64,000 nucleotides of DNA from Sycon ciliatum (GCF_964019385.1 NC_088649.1:12362508-12426507); one strand, 5' to 3'. Numbered from the stretch's first letter, positions 1 through 11,433 are shown. Translations and numbers: made by a program. The notes: generated by a model from the sequence alone, not told the origin.

Positions 1-234
1 GCTTGGTGGCTGCTGGGCAGCAGAGAAGCTGAATGACTCACTGTGATGAACTCCGTCTTCCAAAGACATACTGTGTTGACCTGCTACGTGTAACGACGTT
101 GCCGTTTCAAGCTCGTTGCAAGCGTCTTCGTTGGTATAGTACAGGTAACATAACTGACTTTACATAGCCGTCTAGCGCCTATCGTACCTTTGTTCACGAC
201 ATGCTGACGCTTCGCTTGCATGTAAATTTTAGTT
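1..234. repeat. Tail of the unit preceding unit 1
   Basis: This stretch aligns in direct orientation with the parts of the other units just before their anchor, for example 6435-6668, 25240-25491, 46080-46322, 52980-53232 and 62430-62660. Shared text includes the passage reading AAGACATACTGTGTTG and the run up to the ACCAGTAGCTCC anchor. The window therefore opens inside the tandem array, not at its edge. The first 50 bases differ from the other copies around a short changed segment. No separate gene is seen here. Confidence 0.8.
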
Positions 235-356
235 ACCAGTAGCTCCTTCCAACCAAATCTTTTTCCGCAGCCAAGTCCTGAATAGCGAACACAAACCGCT
301 GACCGCTGACTCGGTCTACATAGCCATCGCTACTACTGCTTGCAAGTACTTGTAGG
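233..356 (-). CDS. Putative exon segment (GYVDRVSGQR motif)
   Basis: Read on the minus strand, a frame opens after a possible acceptor (a CAG preceding 356) and ends at a stop at 233. It contains the peptide SSSSDGYVDRVSGQRFVFAI and then QDLAAEKDLVGRSYW. The same frame is open in all six visible copies, for example at 6667, 25490, 46321, 53231 and 62659, with scattered amino-acid changes. In units 2 and 5 the acceptor CAG reads CATG and the peptide carries YLFG in place of DLVG. I do not recognise the family. It is either a terminal exon or a decayed piece of a host gene; conservation among recent duplicates alone does not prove coding. Confidence 0.35.
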
Positions 357-569
357 CTGGTACATACTAGTAGGTAAAAAGGCGACAACTTTTGATAGAC
401 TCGTGACGTTGAAGAGAACCTGTTCCAGAACATACAACACAGCAACAACAAACCGTTGTTTCTGCACCACACAGCGCTAATACTAGTGAGCATCATTCCT
501 GAGGTGATAATAAAAAAAACTGCGTAGACTCTACTGATGTAACACTGCACTGTACAGTGCTGCCGGCCA

Positions 570-1283
570 TTGACGAACCCCTCCACAAAAACATCCGGCG
601 ACTCCGTGACCTGTAGTCGAGGGGTACCTCAAGGCTCTGTCCAGGGCCCCGTTCTTTTCACAATCTACACAAGACACGTAACAGACGTCACACCAACTCA
701 CACATCTAACATACTCTACGCCGCGCCGACGATAGGACTCTACACATCGAGCAGCTGCATCAACACGATACAGGACCGACTATCAGAGAGCTTCGATGCG
801 GTTAAATCACACCTCACGGAACTGGGCCTCCTACTGAACCCCGACAAAACTCAACTATTAATCGTCCGCCGGAAGACTACCCCATTTCCACCTACCTTCA
901 CTGTCATCTGTGGTAACTTCCCAGTATCCCCTTCCCAGTGTGTCCGTTACCTTGGAGTGCTAGTCGACCAGCACCTTGCCTTCAAGGAGCAGGTCGGGAA
1001 AGTTGTTGCTGACGTCAACCGTAAGCTGGCCGCATTCCGCAGAATACGACATCACATTACCACCCAGGCACAACGTTCCTTTTACCTAAGCATTATCCAA
1101 TCCACCATGGAGTACGCCAGCAACTGCTACGTTCACACGATATCAGCAACCCTATACAACACACTCATTCGATGCTTCAAACGTAGCCTCAGGATAACAT
1201 TTGGCTACCCACCATGCCACCCAACCGCCACCATTTGTCAACGCCACAAAATTATTCCTGTCGCCATCCGTTATAAGTTATAA
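570..1283 (+). pseudogene. LINE reverse transcriptase, C-terminal half, degenerate
   Basis: The 237-residue frame starts just before the RT motif GVPQGSVQGPVLF (family form GVPQGSVLGPLLF). The catalytic box that should read YADD is YAAPT here (within SNILYAAPTIG), so two catalytic aspartates are lost. It is followed by NPDKTQLLIV and YLGVLVD, which match the RT palm/thumb of CR1/L2-like LINEs, and by the thumb-like KLAAFRRIRHHITTQAQRSF. The frame ends at 1283 and the remaining C-terminus continues in another frame from 1301. It is a dead copy and serves only as a marker of LINE activity. Confidence 0.8.
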
Positions 1284-1300
1284 CCTAAAGATATTTTGCC

Positions 1301-1600
1301 TTGAAGTTGGTTCATTCTAAGTTCATATTTTGCCTTGTCTATAAATGTGTGCATGGCCGCCGCAGGCCTCTACTTGCCGAGCTTTTTGTACTTAGATCAA
1401 ATAGCAACCATACTAATGCCTTGGCCAGAGGACAGTCCGCCCAGGCTTTAGCCCTGCCTAATGCTTCGTCACGGTACGGTTTCTATGCTTTGCCTTACCT
1501 GGCTGCTGACAGGTGGAATTCGCTTCCAGCAGCATGCCGCCAGGCAGCCTCCTTTGCAATGTTCAACAGTACTCTTCGCAGCCTCTTTTGCAACACATAA
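1301..1600 (+). pseudogene. LINE C-terminal domain remnant
   Basis: Ninety-nine residues ending in YLAADRWNSLPAACRQAASF and then FNSTLRSLFCNT. The W-N-S-L-P block followed by a short F-x(3)-L-(R/K)-x-x-LF end is the usual close of CR1/L2/Crack-type ORF2 proteins. It lies in a different frame from the RT piece at 570-1283, so one frameshift separates them. The ORF stops shortly before the AT-rich trinucleotide tail. Confidence 0.75.
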
Positions 1601-2412
1601 TGGCACAGTATGCAGCCACCGTTTTCTTTTTTCTTTACTCTATTTCACGCACTTACGGCTTTCTTCATTCAGCTCTATTTCACGCACTTACCTAGGGTAC
1701 CCTGTAAAAAGACTTACAGTCTGTGGGGATTGCGCTAGTAAAATAATAAATACTACTACTACTGCTACTACATTGCCAAAGCAACGCCAAAGCCAAGGAC
1801 AAAATCACACTTATATAGTTATAATAATAATTATGCCTTGGAAGTCATTACATTAGCGCTCCATTACTGCATTAGGCCACACGTACGTTTCTATTTCTAT
1901 GTTTCTCGCCACCCGATCGATAATATAAAAATTAATCGTATGCGAGAGGTGAAAAAAAAAAAAAATTACCAAAAAATAAAAAAAGTTTACTGTAGACCTA
2001 ATAATACTAAAATTAATTCTCTAAAATCGACCAATACACCGTGTGAAATAGCATCTAAAGTGAGTACTATCAACTACATCATGTAGCTAGCTGTTAGTAG
2101 ATCTACTCGTGGTAGGAACTTCTGTGCACCAGCAGCTACAATTTGTAGATTGTGCAACAAAAACTTCAGTCATGCAGCGCTAGCGACCTCGCATCATGTG
2201 TTGAGCTAGCAGTCCAGGTTGCACATGTGAATGACTGGTAACCATAGTGCAGCAGTTTTTTTTTCTCCCAGACTCGACCTCCTGAACCATATGCGCACGG
2301 GTGAGGAGACTCATAGAAATATAAACGTGTGGCCTTATAACATTTTACTGGCCCAATCCTCAACACATAGATCAATGACATCCACATAGATCAATGATAA
2401 AATCTGTAGTAA

Positions 2413-2414
2413 CC

Positions 2415-2467
<53 letters not shown>

Positions 2468-2469
2468 CC
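2413..2469. repeat. Poly-C plus (CT)n tract, unit 1
   Basis: A run of C is followed by about 20 CT repeats and then the conserved CGCGACAAGTCACC flank. The same tract sits at the same place in units 2 to 5 with different lengths. Read-through frames of LS or ER repeats across it are artefacts. Confidence 0.95.
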
Positions 2470-4001
2470 GCGACAAGTCACCTTCAGAATACACAGCATA
2501 GACTGCTAGCACACGTTACCACACAAGTACAGCACAGTAAGTGATTGTTACCAAGGTGACCAGCACTCCTGGGCGCACGGCATACGAGTATTCAAGAGAC
2601 TGAAATGTCACTGAATTAAAAATCGTGATCCGCATCAACGGTGTAAAAAGTAGACATACATAATTATTATAATGATTGACTTGAAAGGAGATAAAAGCAT
2701 AACTAGGGAAAGGGCGGTCTACATAACAATGAGAAGTAAGTGAAAGACTGAGTGCAGCTGCATACCACTGGAATAAATATCAGTATGACATTCACGATCC
2801 GATTGAGTGGTACCACAGTGTGCAGGATGCTAGGGTGCAGCAGCAGGCACATTAGTGCACGCTGCTACGGCTATTGACAGTCCATACATCTATCATGTAG
2901 TGTGTGATAGAATAACCGTGCACTATGCAAACAGCATAATATTGATATGCACACCATTCACCAAAATGCAGTAATCAGAGTAGAAGGAAAATGCTTAAAA
3001 AAGGGGAGTAATTCCACAATGTCAACGATCTTCAGAAACGGGGCTATGAAACGATAATTCAAGACTTTTCCAAATCGTAATAAAATAGACGTACTGTTGC
3101 AGCACATACTACCTACGGCACAACAGTTATATTTTGTAAGAATTAATAATATTCTGAAAGCAAAAGGGGGTGGAGGTGGGGGTGGGGGCAAGAATCACTT
3201 GACAAAATCAGAACATCTAGTAGATATGACACACAAGCACCTACATGTATCTAATGTAAGTAGAAGATGCAGAACTGTAAGGTGCACAGTGAATTGCACA
3301 GTGACGGCAAACAAAGCAAGCAGTCTTCATAATGACTGGCGGTATAGACAATGACAAACCAACTGACCAACAACAAACTGATTGTCCAAGGTGCTGGATG
3401 TGTTACTGATAGTCCATGATCCGGCACATGCAAGTACCACACACACTGCACTAAAATAAGCCAGTGGACAAGTATCACACTGCTGCCAATGACACTGCTT
3501 TTGTCACACAACTCCGTGCTGATACGCATGATCGCCACGCATAGCTGATAACTGTTAGCTGATTTCCAGACGGGGAACAACAGCAACACGGAGGCTAGCA
3601 AGAGCCCACCGGTCTTGGGCAGGATCTCTACGTTAGCCTAACCAGCGCAGTGCAGTACACAACTAGGAGGATCACCATGTTAGCCTAACCAGCGCAGTGC
3701 AGTACACAACTACTACACTGTAGCAGCAACAGCTCCATGCCAGACCAGTGGAGTGCACAGCTAGTCCTTGATTTCACCAACTTACTGATAATTTCGGTAC
3801 ACAGTATAGAAGTTCTCAAAGCTCCTCCAACATGACAGTTTCAGTGTTCCAGCCTCTCTGGTACATTACATGACAAAAAGAGAGTCTGACTTGGCAGCCG
3901 TGCCACGCCGAGTTGGCAAGCGCCTTCCTGTTGGACCGTCTGCTCGGCGTGAGTACGTACCATTGATCCTGGTATTGGGTCCTGTTACCATAACAGACAC
4001 G

Positions 4002-4225
<224 letters not shown>

Positions 4226-4531
4226 AATACATGATATGTATATCAACAAACTTACTACATTGCTGTATGCCAGTGGGAGAAGATACCATACGAAGGACAT
4301 GGAGCGTGATAAAGTGGAATTTATTCTAGCAATGAAACCGATAAATGTTTGCATTTTGAATGGAGTAGCTTGGCTCTACATACACAAACTTACAGTACAC
4401 ATGTGTTGTGTTGTACAGCATGCCATCCTGCAAACCCCTCAGCTGCATGGCCAGTACTTGTACATGAATCACAACACGGCAGCAGCAGCATAGCGGTAGC
4501 ACAATCACAATCAATGTCTGGGTATGAGTAC

Positions 4532-4670
4532 CTTTTCAAAAGACGACGGTGGTTTCACTACCTCTTCTTCAGGTTTGGATATTTGCTGTCGTAGGTGTGC
4601 AGGACGAGAACCAGCCACTGGCTTTGGCTTAATTACTGGACGGGGTTTCTTACTGCCTCCTTCAGCAGAT
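4532..4670 (-). CDS. Putative exon (basic/proline-rich segment), unit 1
   Basis: On the minus strand a strong pyrimidine tract ending TTTGTCTTTCCAG precedes a 139-nt open segment that ends at AAAAG followed by GTACTC, a usable splice donor. The frame reads SAEGGSKKPRPVIKPKPVAG, then SRPAHLRQQISKPEEEVVKP and PSSFEK. It is rich in K, P, R and E and looks like a linker or disordered region. Copies lie at 43694-43832 (unit 3), 50105-50246 (unit 4, one extra codon and one stop) and, badly decayed, near 59240-59370 (unit 5). Unit 2 has lost it. The family is not recognised. Confidence 0.4.
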
Positions 4671-4690
4671 CTGGAAAGACAAACAAAAAG

Positions 4691-4922
4691 TCATTCCTTA
4701 TCCATCTCATCCAGAAAGTGTTGGATAAATCCCCTCTTCCATACCAGCTGGTCCGTTTCCTCCAATGGCTTACTCTGGCCATGATCTGTGGAGACCACAC
4801 GGCATGTGCTTGCACCCGGTTGAACCATGTCCTGAAGCTGTTTGCGGATGTCCATGTCATACATGCAGCAATCAATTACTGTGATGATATCCTTCACCAG
4901 TGCAAGGACTTTTGCTGGTCTG
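4691..4922 (-). CDS. Putative exon (VKDIITVID segment), unit 1
   Basis: The minus-strand frame after a possible CAG acceptor reads VLALVKDIITVIDCCMYDMD and continues through RKQLQDMVQPGASTCRVVST to GFIQHFLDEMDKE, then TGA. The composition is that of a folded protein. Paralogous copies are at about 43853-44097, 50267-50500 and 59644-59865. After the TGA the same frame stays open into the 4532-4670 segment, and all four copies keep the TGA. I see no obvious GT donor in the matching phase, so either the TGA is a true stop, or splicing is different from what I infer, or the whole family is non-functional. Function unknown. Confidence 0.4.
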
Positions 4923-5037
4923 CTGCCAAGGTAGGGTGGTAGCCAAAGGAGAGTAGAGGGTGCACTAAACTTGCGTTTTTCGTACTTTCAAGTGGCCATA
5001 AGTACAACAAGATGCATAAGCATCCCCCATAAGAACA

Positions 5038-5313
5038 TCATTTCCACAGTCCATGCATGCTAGAGAACAACTTAGAACAGAAAAAACAGCACTTCTTCTG
5101 TAAAAGTTTATCTAACCAGCAAGGTTTACAGAATATCTGTACCGTATTGCACGAAACATGCCCCGACTCGTGACTGCACACAGCTCGGATTCGAGACAGG
5201 GAACAATCCACTAGAAATACTTTGTAATGCATGTCACAATGGTCCCCGTTGTCATGGGAACAGTCAACCATGAGTGCGTACGTGTGGGCTGTGTTTTGCT
5301 GTACAGTGGACAT
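5038..5313 (-). CDS. Putative minus-strand coding segment, Cys/His-rich
   Basis: Ninety-one codons open on the minus strand beginning MSTVQQNTAHTYALMVDCSH and including CSHESGHVSCNTVQIFCKPC. The many cysteines and histidines (SHDNGDHCDM, CSHESGH, CKPCW) could reflect a zinc-binding or disulfide-rich fold, which is inference only. Near-identical copies occur at 22902-23159 and 44195-44470. The unit 4 copy is broken by the pogo/Tigger-like MITE at 50792-51265, and part is missing in unit 5. It could also be chance openness held by recent duplication. Confidence 0.3.
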   Translation of the reverse strand: MSTVQQNTAHTYALMVDCSHDNGDHCDMHYKVFLVDCSLSRIRAVCSHESGHVSCNTVQIFCKPCWLDKLLQKKCCFFCSKLFSSMHGLWK

Positions 5314-5416
5314 TGCTCACTGAGACAGTGCTTGTGCTCAAAGCGGACTGTTAGGTGCCATAGCTACTGGATGCAGAACCACTATCAGATCTCAGAGCGA
5401 CATGAACTGAAAGTAC

Positions 5417-5488
5417 CAGCTTGGGAGCCATCCCTGACCATACACCACCGCTTCCAGAGCGTCTACTTTAGACTCTGCGTGGCTGTAG
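5417..5488 (-). CDS. Putative small exon (YSHAESKVDALEAVV)
   Basis: The minus strand shows TGCACTTCCAG followed by 72 nt reading YSHAESKVDALEAVVYGQGW LPS and then AGCTG followed by GTACTT. Sister copies have GTAACT or GTAATT at the same donor, so the GT is kept while the following bases vary. Copies are at about 23260-23333, 44573-44644 and 51465-51539; unit 5 has lost the segment by deletion. Splice signals on both sides make this one of the better exon candidates, but no family is recognised. Confidence 0.35.
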
Positions 5489-5494
5489 CTGGAA

Positions 5495-5767
5495 GTGCAG
5501 GACAGTGACAGCAACCTTGTTCATGCGCATGGCTGCATAGCCGCCTGGGAGTACACACCCGGGCAATACTGGCTTCAATGCACCCTCGCGGCTGTACCAT
5601 TCGGGCTTGCATCAGCCGGTATTGCCGTGTTCATGTACTCAAACTACGTACAGAACTGTTCCGTCCTTTGTGGACTCATCAGCGCAGCACAGAGAAATCA
5701 GGCTCAACCTGTCTGTGTGCATGGATGTAAGTACTTGCCAGCACACTATATTACCAAAGTACCATAA
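5495..5767 (+). other. Conserved plus-strand open frame, function unknown
   Basis: A 90-codon plus-strand frame includes WEYTPGQYWLQCTLAAVPFG and then LASAGIAVFMYSNYVQNCSV, a hydrophobic stretch that could be a membrane segment. It is followed by a good splice donor (GGAT then GTAAGT near 5730). Copies are open at 23339-23611, 44650-44922, 51545-51817 and 60972-61253. A minus-strand reading of the same stretch is also partly open, so strand is undecided. Recent duplication is enough to explain the shared openness. Confidence 0.25.
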
Positions 5768-6057
5768 CTACATGCAAGAGTACATAACCCCAAGAGTGTA
5801 CAACTGCCTGCACAACTTCTATACAGTACTGCGACGGCAAAACTTCACATCACGTGACATGGTTCAAAGGCTACACTGGCAAACAGTGCACAAACGCCCA
5901 TAAGAGAGTTGAACCCAGAGCAGAGTTGCGTACAAACCTGTATCTATCATTCACATCGTGTACCCAGACAACATTATGTACAAGCACATAGATGCCAGAG
6001 TGCACTGATGTAAAAATATAATAATTATTTTCATTTCACTAACACCGACTTACTTAC

Positions 6058-6232
6058 TTGCTACGCCATCCGCATCGCTCGTGGCTTTCTCTGCCGTGCC
6101 ACTGAGTGACTCCTGAACGAACAGCAATGACTCCGGACGAGGGTCTGCACGCCGCAGTCGGCTAATAGATAGCGTGAGAATAGTACGTCTTGCACTTGTC
6201 CATATTCTGTCGCTCGCCAGCTTTGTGTCCGT
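6058..6232 (-). CDS. Putative exon with strong donor, unit 1
   Basis: On the minus strand a TAT-rich pyrimidine stretch is followed by the first AG (CGAG) and a 175-nt frame beginning TDTKLASDRIWTSARRTILT and continuing LSISRLRRADPRPESLLFVQ and ESLSGTAEKATSDADGVA. It ends exactly at a consensus donor, GTAAGTAAG. All units keep donor and frame (ends near 24855, 45711, 52602 and 62038). It is the most convincing splice-flanked segment in the unit. The peptide is polar and basic with no motif I know. Confidence 0.4.
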
Positions 6233-8297
6233 CTCGATATTGGTGACAGTTTACAAAAATAATAATAATAATAACGAAGGCATGGTATGCAAACGCACTC
6301 ATATCCAGTCTGCACTGCAGGTCGGTCGGTGTACGGATAGCCACAGAAGTCACAAACGATGTGACACGATGGACAGGTCCGAAGACCGAACTTTCGACGT
6401 TATGTCAGAGGCCACTGCTAGCCATGCCAGTTCGCTTGGTGGCTGCTGGACTTCTGGACCGAAGTTGAACTCCATCTTCCAAAGACATACTGTGTTGGCC
6501 TGCTACGTGTAACGAAGTTGCCGTTTCAAGCTCGTTGCAAGCGTCTTGACTTCGTTGCTATACTTGTAGTACAGGTAACATTACTACTAACTTTACATAG
6601 CCGGTCTAGCGACTAGCGTACCTTTGTTCACGACATGCTGACGCTTCGCTTGCATGTAAATTTTAGCTACCAGTAGCTCCTTCCAAACAAATATTTTTCC
6701 GCAGCCAAGTCCTGAATAGCGAACACCAACCGCTGACCGCTGACTCGGTCTACATAGCCTTCGCTACTACTGCTTGCAAGTACTTGTAGCATGGTACATA
6801 CTAGTAGGTAAAAAGCAAATGCCAAAGGCGACAACTTCGACTCGTGACGTTGAAGAGAACCTGTTCCAGAACATGCAACACAGCAACAACAAACCGTTGT
6901 TTCTGCACCATACAGCGCTATAATGAGCATCATTCCTGAGGTTTCAAATTTGGACTTCACGGAGAATTTCAAAGTTTCGGAGAGAAAAGAGCAGAACGTG
7001 GCATTCCTGAGGATATAAAAAAAAAAACTGCGTAGTCTACTGATGTAACACTGCATGCACTATGTACAGTGCTGCCACTGCCAACGCCAGAGGCTAGGAC
7101 AAATCCCACACTGACATGATATGGCTTGGAAAATGGAAATCATTAGCGCCTCATTAGGCCACACGTTTTTATTTCTATGTTTCTCGTCACCCGATCGATA
7201 ATCTAAAAATTAATCGTATGCGAGATCTAGAGGCGAAAACAAATGACCAAAAAATAAAAAAAGTTGACTAATAATAATAAGAAAAGGTGACAGCACCGAC
7301 ATAATCCACACAGTCAAGTAAGCCAATTACGGTAATTATTAATTTTGGTAACCGAACGTTTTCGCTCCCTTCTCATCGTGGGTAAGTACAGGGAATAATG
7401 GAAAAATGTCAAAATACAGCAATTTATAGAGCTACCGGTACAGCAAAAATCAAAGATCGAGAAACTCACGATATACGTGTGGAAAAAATTAAATTCAGCA
7501 GAACAGGTGAAACACAGGGTGAAGGTGAAGAAACGACTAAAACATAATGAAAACATCAGTGAGGAGAAGCACTCCTGACACTTTCACGAGGGTTAGCGCC
7601 AAACAACTGCAGCGACAAAACATTTTCCTTCTGAACACATAGTTGAGGGGACAACTTACGGATATATAACGCTTCCAAAACAGACAAATGTAATACAGAT
7701 CTGCCACGGACCAAAACTGAGAAAACACATCATCTCTGTACAACTCACGACAACTATCACTAACGGACAGATGACTCTTGATAGCCGATCGCTGACTGTT
7801 GGAATGTCGCGTCTAATAATAATAAGTTAGTTTACTGTAGACCTAATCATGCTCCAAAATCGACCAATACACCGTGTAAAATAGCATCCAAAGTCAGTAT
7901 ACAGTAACTTCATGTAGCTAGCTGTTAGTACTCGTGGTAGGACTTTCTGTGCACGAGCAGCTACAATTATTTGTAGAGTGTGCAACAAAAAAACACCGTA
8001 CAGTCATACATACAGCGCTAGCGACCTCACATCATGTGTCGAGCTAGCACAGCAGGCCAGGTTGCACAATCATGTGAATGACTGGTAACCACAGTGCAGC
8101 ACAGGTTTCTCTTTTCTTTTTTTTCCGGACTCGACCTGAATCATAGTACAATGCATATGCGCGCGGGTGAGGAGAATCATAGAAATAAAAACGTGTGGCC
8201 TTATAACATGTTACTGGCCCAATCTTCAACACATAGATCAAGAAAATACACATAGATCAAGAACATACACATAAATCAATGATACAACCTGTAGTTA

Positions 8298-8409
<112 letters not shown>

Positions 8410-9961
8410 CCGCGACAAGTCACCTTCAGAATACACAGCATAGACTGCTAGCACACGTTACCACACAAGTACAGCACAGTAAGTGATTGTTACCAAGGTA
8501 ACCAGCGCTCCTGGACGCACGGCATACGAGTATTCAAGAGACCGAAATGTCACTGAATTAAAAATCATGATCTGCATCAATGGTGTAAAAAAGTAGCCAT
8601 ACATAATTATTATAATGATTGACTTGAAAGGAGATAAAAGCATAACTAGGGAAAGGGCGGTCTACATAACAATGAGAACTAAGTGAAAGACTGAGTGCAG
8701 CTGCATACCACTGGAATTAATAGCAGAATGACATTCACGGTCTTGAGTGGTACCACAGTGTGGAGGATGCTAGGGTGCAGCAGCAGGCACATTAGTGCAC
8801 GCTGCTACGGCTATTGCCAGTCCATACATCTATCATGTAGGGTGTGATGAAATAAGCGTGCACTATGCAAACAGCATAATATTGATATGCACACCATTCA
8901 CCAAAATGCAGTAATCAGAGTCACTCTGAGAAGGAAATTGATTAAAAAAGGGGAGTAATTCCACAATGTCATTCAACGATCTTCAGGAATGGGGCTATGA
9001 AACGATAATTCAAAACTTTCCAAATCGTAATAAAATAGACGTACTGTTGCAGCACATACTACCTACGGGGCAGCAGTTTTTTGTTTGTAAAAATTAATAA
9101 TATTCTGAAAGCAAAAGGGGGTGGAGGGAGGTGGGGGGCAAGAATCACTTGACAAAATCAGAACATCTAGTAGATATGACACACAAGTACCTACATGTAT
9201 CTAATGTAAGTAGAAGATGCAGAACTGTAAGGTGCACAGTGAATTGCACAGTGACGGCAAACAAAGCAAGCAGTCTTCATAATGACTGGCGGTATAGACA
9301 ATGACAAACCAACTGACCAACAACAAACTGATTGTCCAAGGTGCTGGATATGTTACTGATAGTCCATGATCCGGCACATGTAAGTACCACACACACTGCA
9401 CTCAAATAAGCCAGTGGACAAGTATCACACTGCTGCCAATGACACTGCTTTTGTCACACAACTCCGTGCTGATACGCATGATCACCACGCATAGCTGATA
9501 ACTGTTAGCTGATTCCCAGACCGGGAACAACAGCAACATGGAGGCTAGCAAGAGCGCACCGGTCTTGAGCAGGATCTCCACGTTAGCCTAACCAGCGCAG
9601 TGCAGTACACAACTAGCAGGATCACCCTGTTAGCCTAACCACCGCAGTGCAGTACGCCACTACTACACTGTAGCAGCAACAGCACCATGCCAGACCAGTG
9701 GAGTGCACAGCTAGTCCTTGATTTCACCAACTTACTGATAATTTCGGTATACTCTATTGCAGTTCTCAAAGCTCCTCCAACTTGACAATTTCAGTGTTCC
9801 AGCCTCTCTGATACATTACATGACAAAGCGAGAGTCTGACTTGGCAGCAGTGCCACGCCGAGTTGGCAAGCGTCTTCCTGTCGGACCGGGTGCTCGGCAA
9901 AGTAGAGTACGTACCATTGATCCTGGTATTGGGTCCTGTTACCACAACAGACACATGGATA

Positions 9962-10200
<239 letters not shown>

Positions 10201-10438
10201 TGCGTGAATACGTGACATGTATATCAACAAACTTACTATATTTTTGTATGCCAGTGATGAAAGTGGGAGAAGATACCATACTAAGCAGGGCATGCGCTAA
10301 GGATTAACATTATGCTCTGACACAATGTTCTGCCAGTTGCAAAAATGGCCGGACATGTCCGGACATGCAACTTTCACATCAAATCACAATGGCCGGACAT
10401 GTCTGGACAGCCTACTTTCACATCAAATCACACAATGT

Positions 10439-10629
10439 TCAGTGTAGAATTAATACCATCGAAATGTTATCACTACGATGCATTTCAGAAGCAGCATGAT
10501 CTTTGAAGGCTGACGTTTTCAGGTTCCTTGAGCCAACGACGAAGGAGTCAGAAATATTTTTGCTGCTGCGAATTTTATCAACAAAACGGGAACACATCTT
10601 ACACTTCAAATTTTCGACAACGCTACGAT
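10439..10629 (-). pseudogene. hAT transposase zinc-finger segment
   Basis: After an acceptor-like TCCCTCAG the minus-strand frame reads RSVVENLKCKMCSRFVDKIR and then SFVVGSRNLKTSAFKDHAAS EMH. The C-x2-C pair, the FVVGSRNLKTSA block and the H-x4-H pair match the TTF/BED-like zinc finger found at the N-terminus of many hAT transposases and of domesticated ZMYM/C17orf113-type proteins. The catalytic domain that should follow is absent. Assignment rests on motif memory. Confidence 0.65.
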
Positions 10630-11133
10630 CTGAGGGACTGCGCTCATAGCTCAGCCTGATGATGAATACAGTCTTAGTCTTACTCTTAGATCCATGCTGC
10701 TGAAGGTGACAATTACTCCTCTGGTTAGAACAATAACTTGGCGACATGTCACGTGCATACAGTGTTAGGTCTAGCCATGAATGATACCCAATGGCATAAA
10801 TCGTCATTGTGTACTGTTGCCGACTGGCCCTTTGCATTTCCCGCTGTCATGCTTGCGGTCCGTTGTTTCATACATAGCTAGCTGGCTTTCCAAGCTGCGT
10901 CGCGTTATCATGGTTATGTTCTGCTGTACGTGCAGTCTGCGCTGCGTACCGTGCGGGTACGATTTAGTTCCGGTTTAGGTCAAGTGAAGTACTACTACTA
11001 CTAGTAGTTCCGAGATCATGGCTTTTTGTTAGTTCTCTTTTTTCCTTGTAGTGACAAATGTAAGCAAAATAAAAGGTCTTGGTTGTGTGGCCGCTTGGGT
11101 TGGGTCACAGGGGCTTTGCCATCATTCCACTAC

Positions 11134-11271
11134 AAGCCAAACAGAAGTTGAAAGCTCCCTATCATACTCGGCGACCCACTTGTCACAAGTGGTCGTCTTG
11201 ACTCCTCTGGGCTTCTTTCCAAGAGGAGCACCCGCATCAGCGGTGCTTGGCTTTCTCTTGCCAGACGACAT
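11134..11271 (-). pseudogene. hAT transposase N-terminal segment
   Basis: The minus strand encodes MSSGKRKPSTADAGAPLGKK and then PRGVKTTTCDKWVAEYDREL STSVWL. A basic leader followed by W-x(3)-YDREL-x(3)-WL is what precedes the zinc finger in this type of hAT protein, and a GT follows directly at 11133. It lies upstream of the zinc-finger segment at 10439-10629, which suggests an intron between them, although the phases I infer do not match perfectly. Confidence 0.55.
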
Positions 11272-11433
11272 CACTAATGACTGTGAGACAAAGGATTGAA
11301 GTGCCTTTTCTTTTTTGTACTTTGCAAAAAGGTGCGCGGACACTTTGTCCGGATATGTACAAAGCATCCGGAAACTGACCGTAAACGGTCGGAAATTGTC
11401 CGATGTCCGACCGTTATTTCGCGCCCTGCTAAG

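Larger units (their letters stand above)
567..1772 (+). mobile_element. 5'-truncated CR1/L2-like LINE fragment
   Basis: About 1.2 kb interrupts the unit between two stretches that are adjacent in the sister units (GTGCTGCC on the left, TTGCCAAAGC on the right). It encodes the last part of a non-LTR reverse transcriptase and the C-terminal tail typical of CR1/L2-group LINEs, and finishes in a short run of ACT/AAT-type trinucleotides, as many such LINEs do. The 5' part including the endonuclease is absent. I see no clean target-site duplication. The insertion is private to unit 1 among the visible units, so it postdates at least part of the array. Confidence 0.8.
10286..11428 (-). mobile_element. 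Non-autonomous hAT-like DNA transposon
   Basis: The 1143-bp element begins CAGGGCATGCGC and ends GCGCGCCCTG-like (GCGCCCTG), giving CAGGGC inverted ends of the hAT type. CTAAG is duplicated on both sides (10281-10285 and 11429-11433); units 3 to 5 show the empty site ATACTAAGGACATGG. A 5-bp duplication is shorter than the usual 8 bp of hAT elements. Subterminal TCCGGA/GTCCG motifs cluster at both ends, including a direct repeat at about 10342-10436, as expected for transposase-binding sites. The coding remains on the minus strand are N-terminal transposase pieces only, so the copy depends on a helper. Confidence 0.8.
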
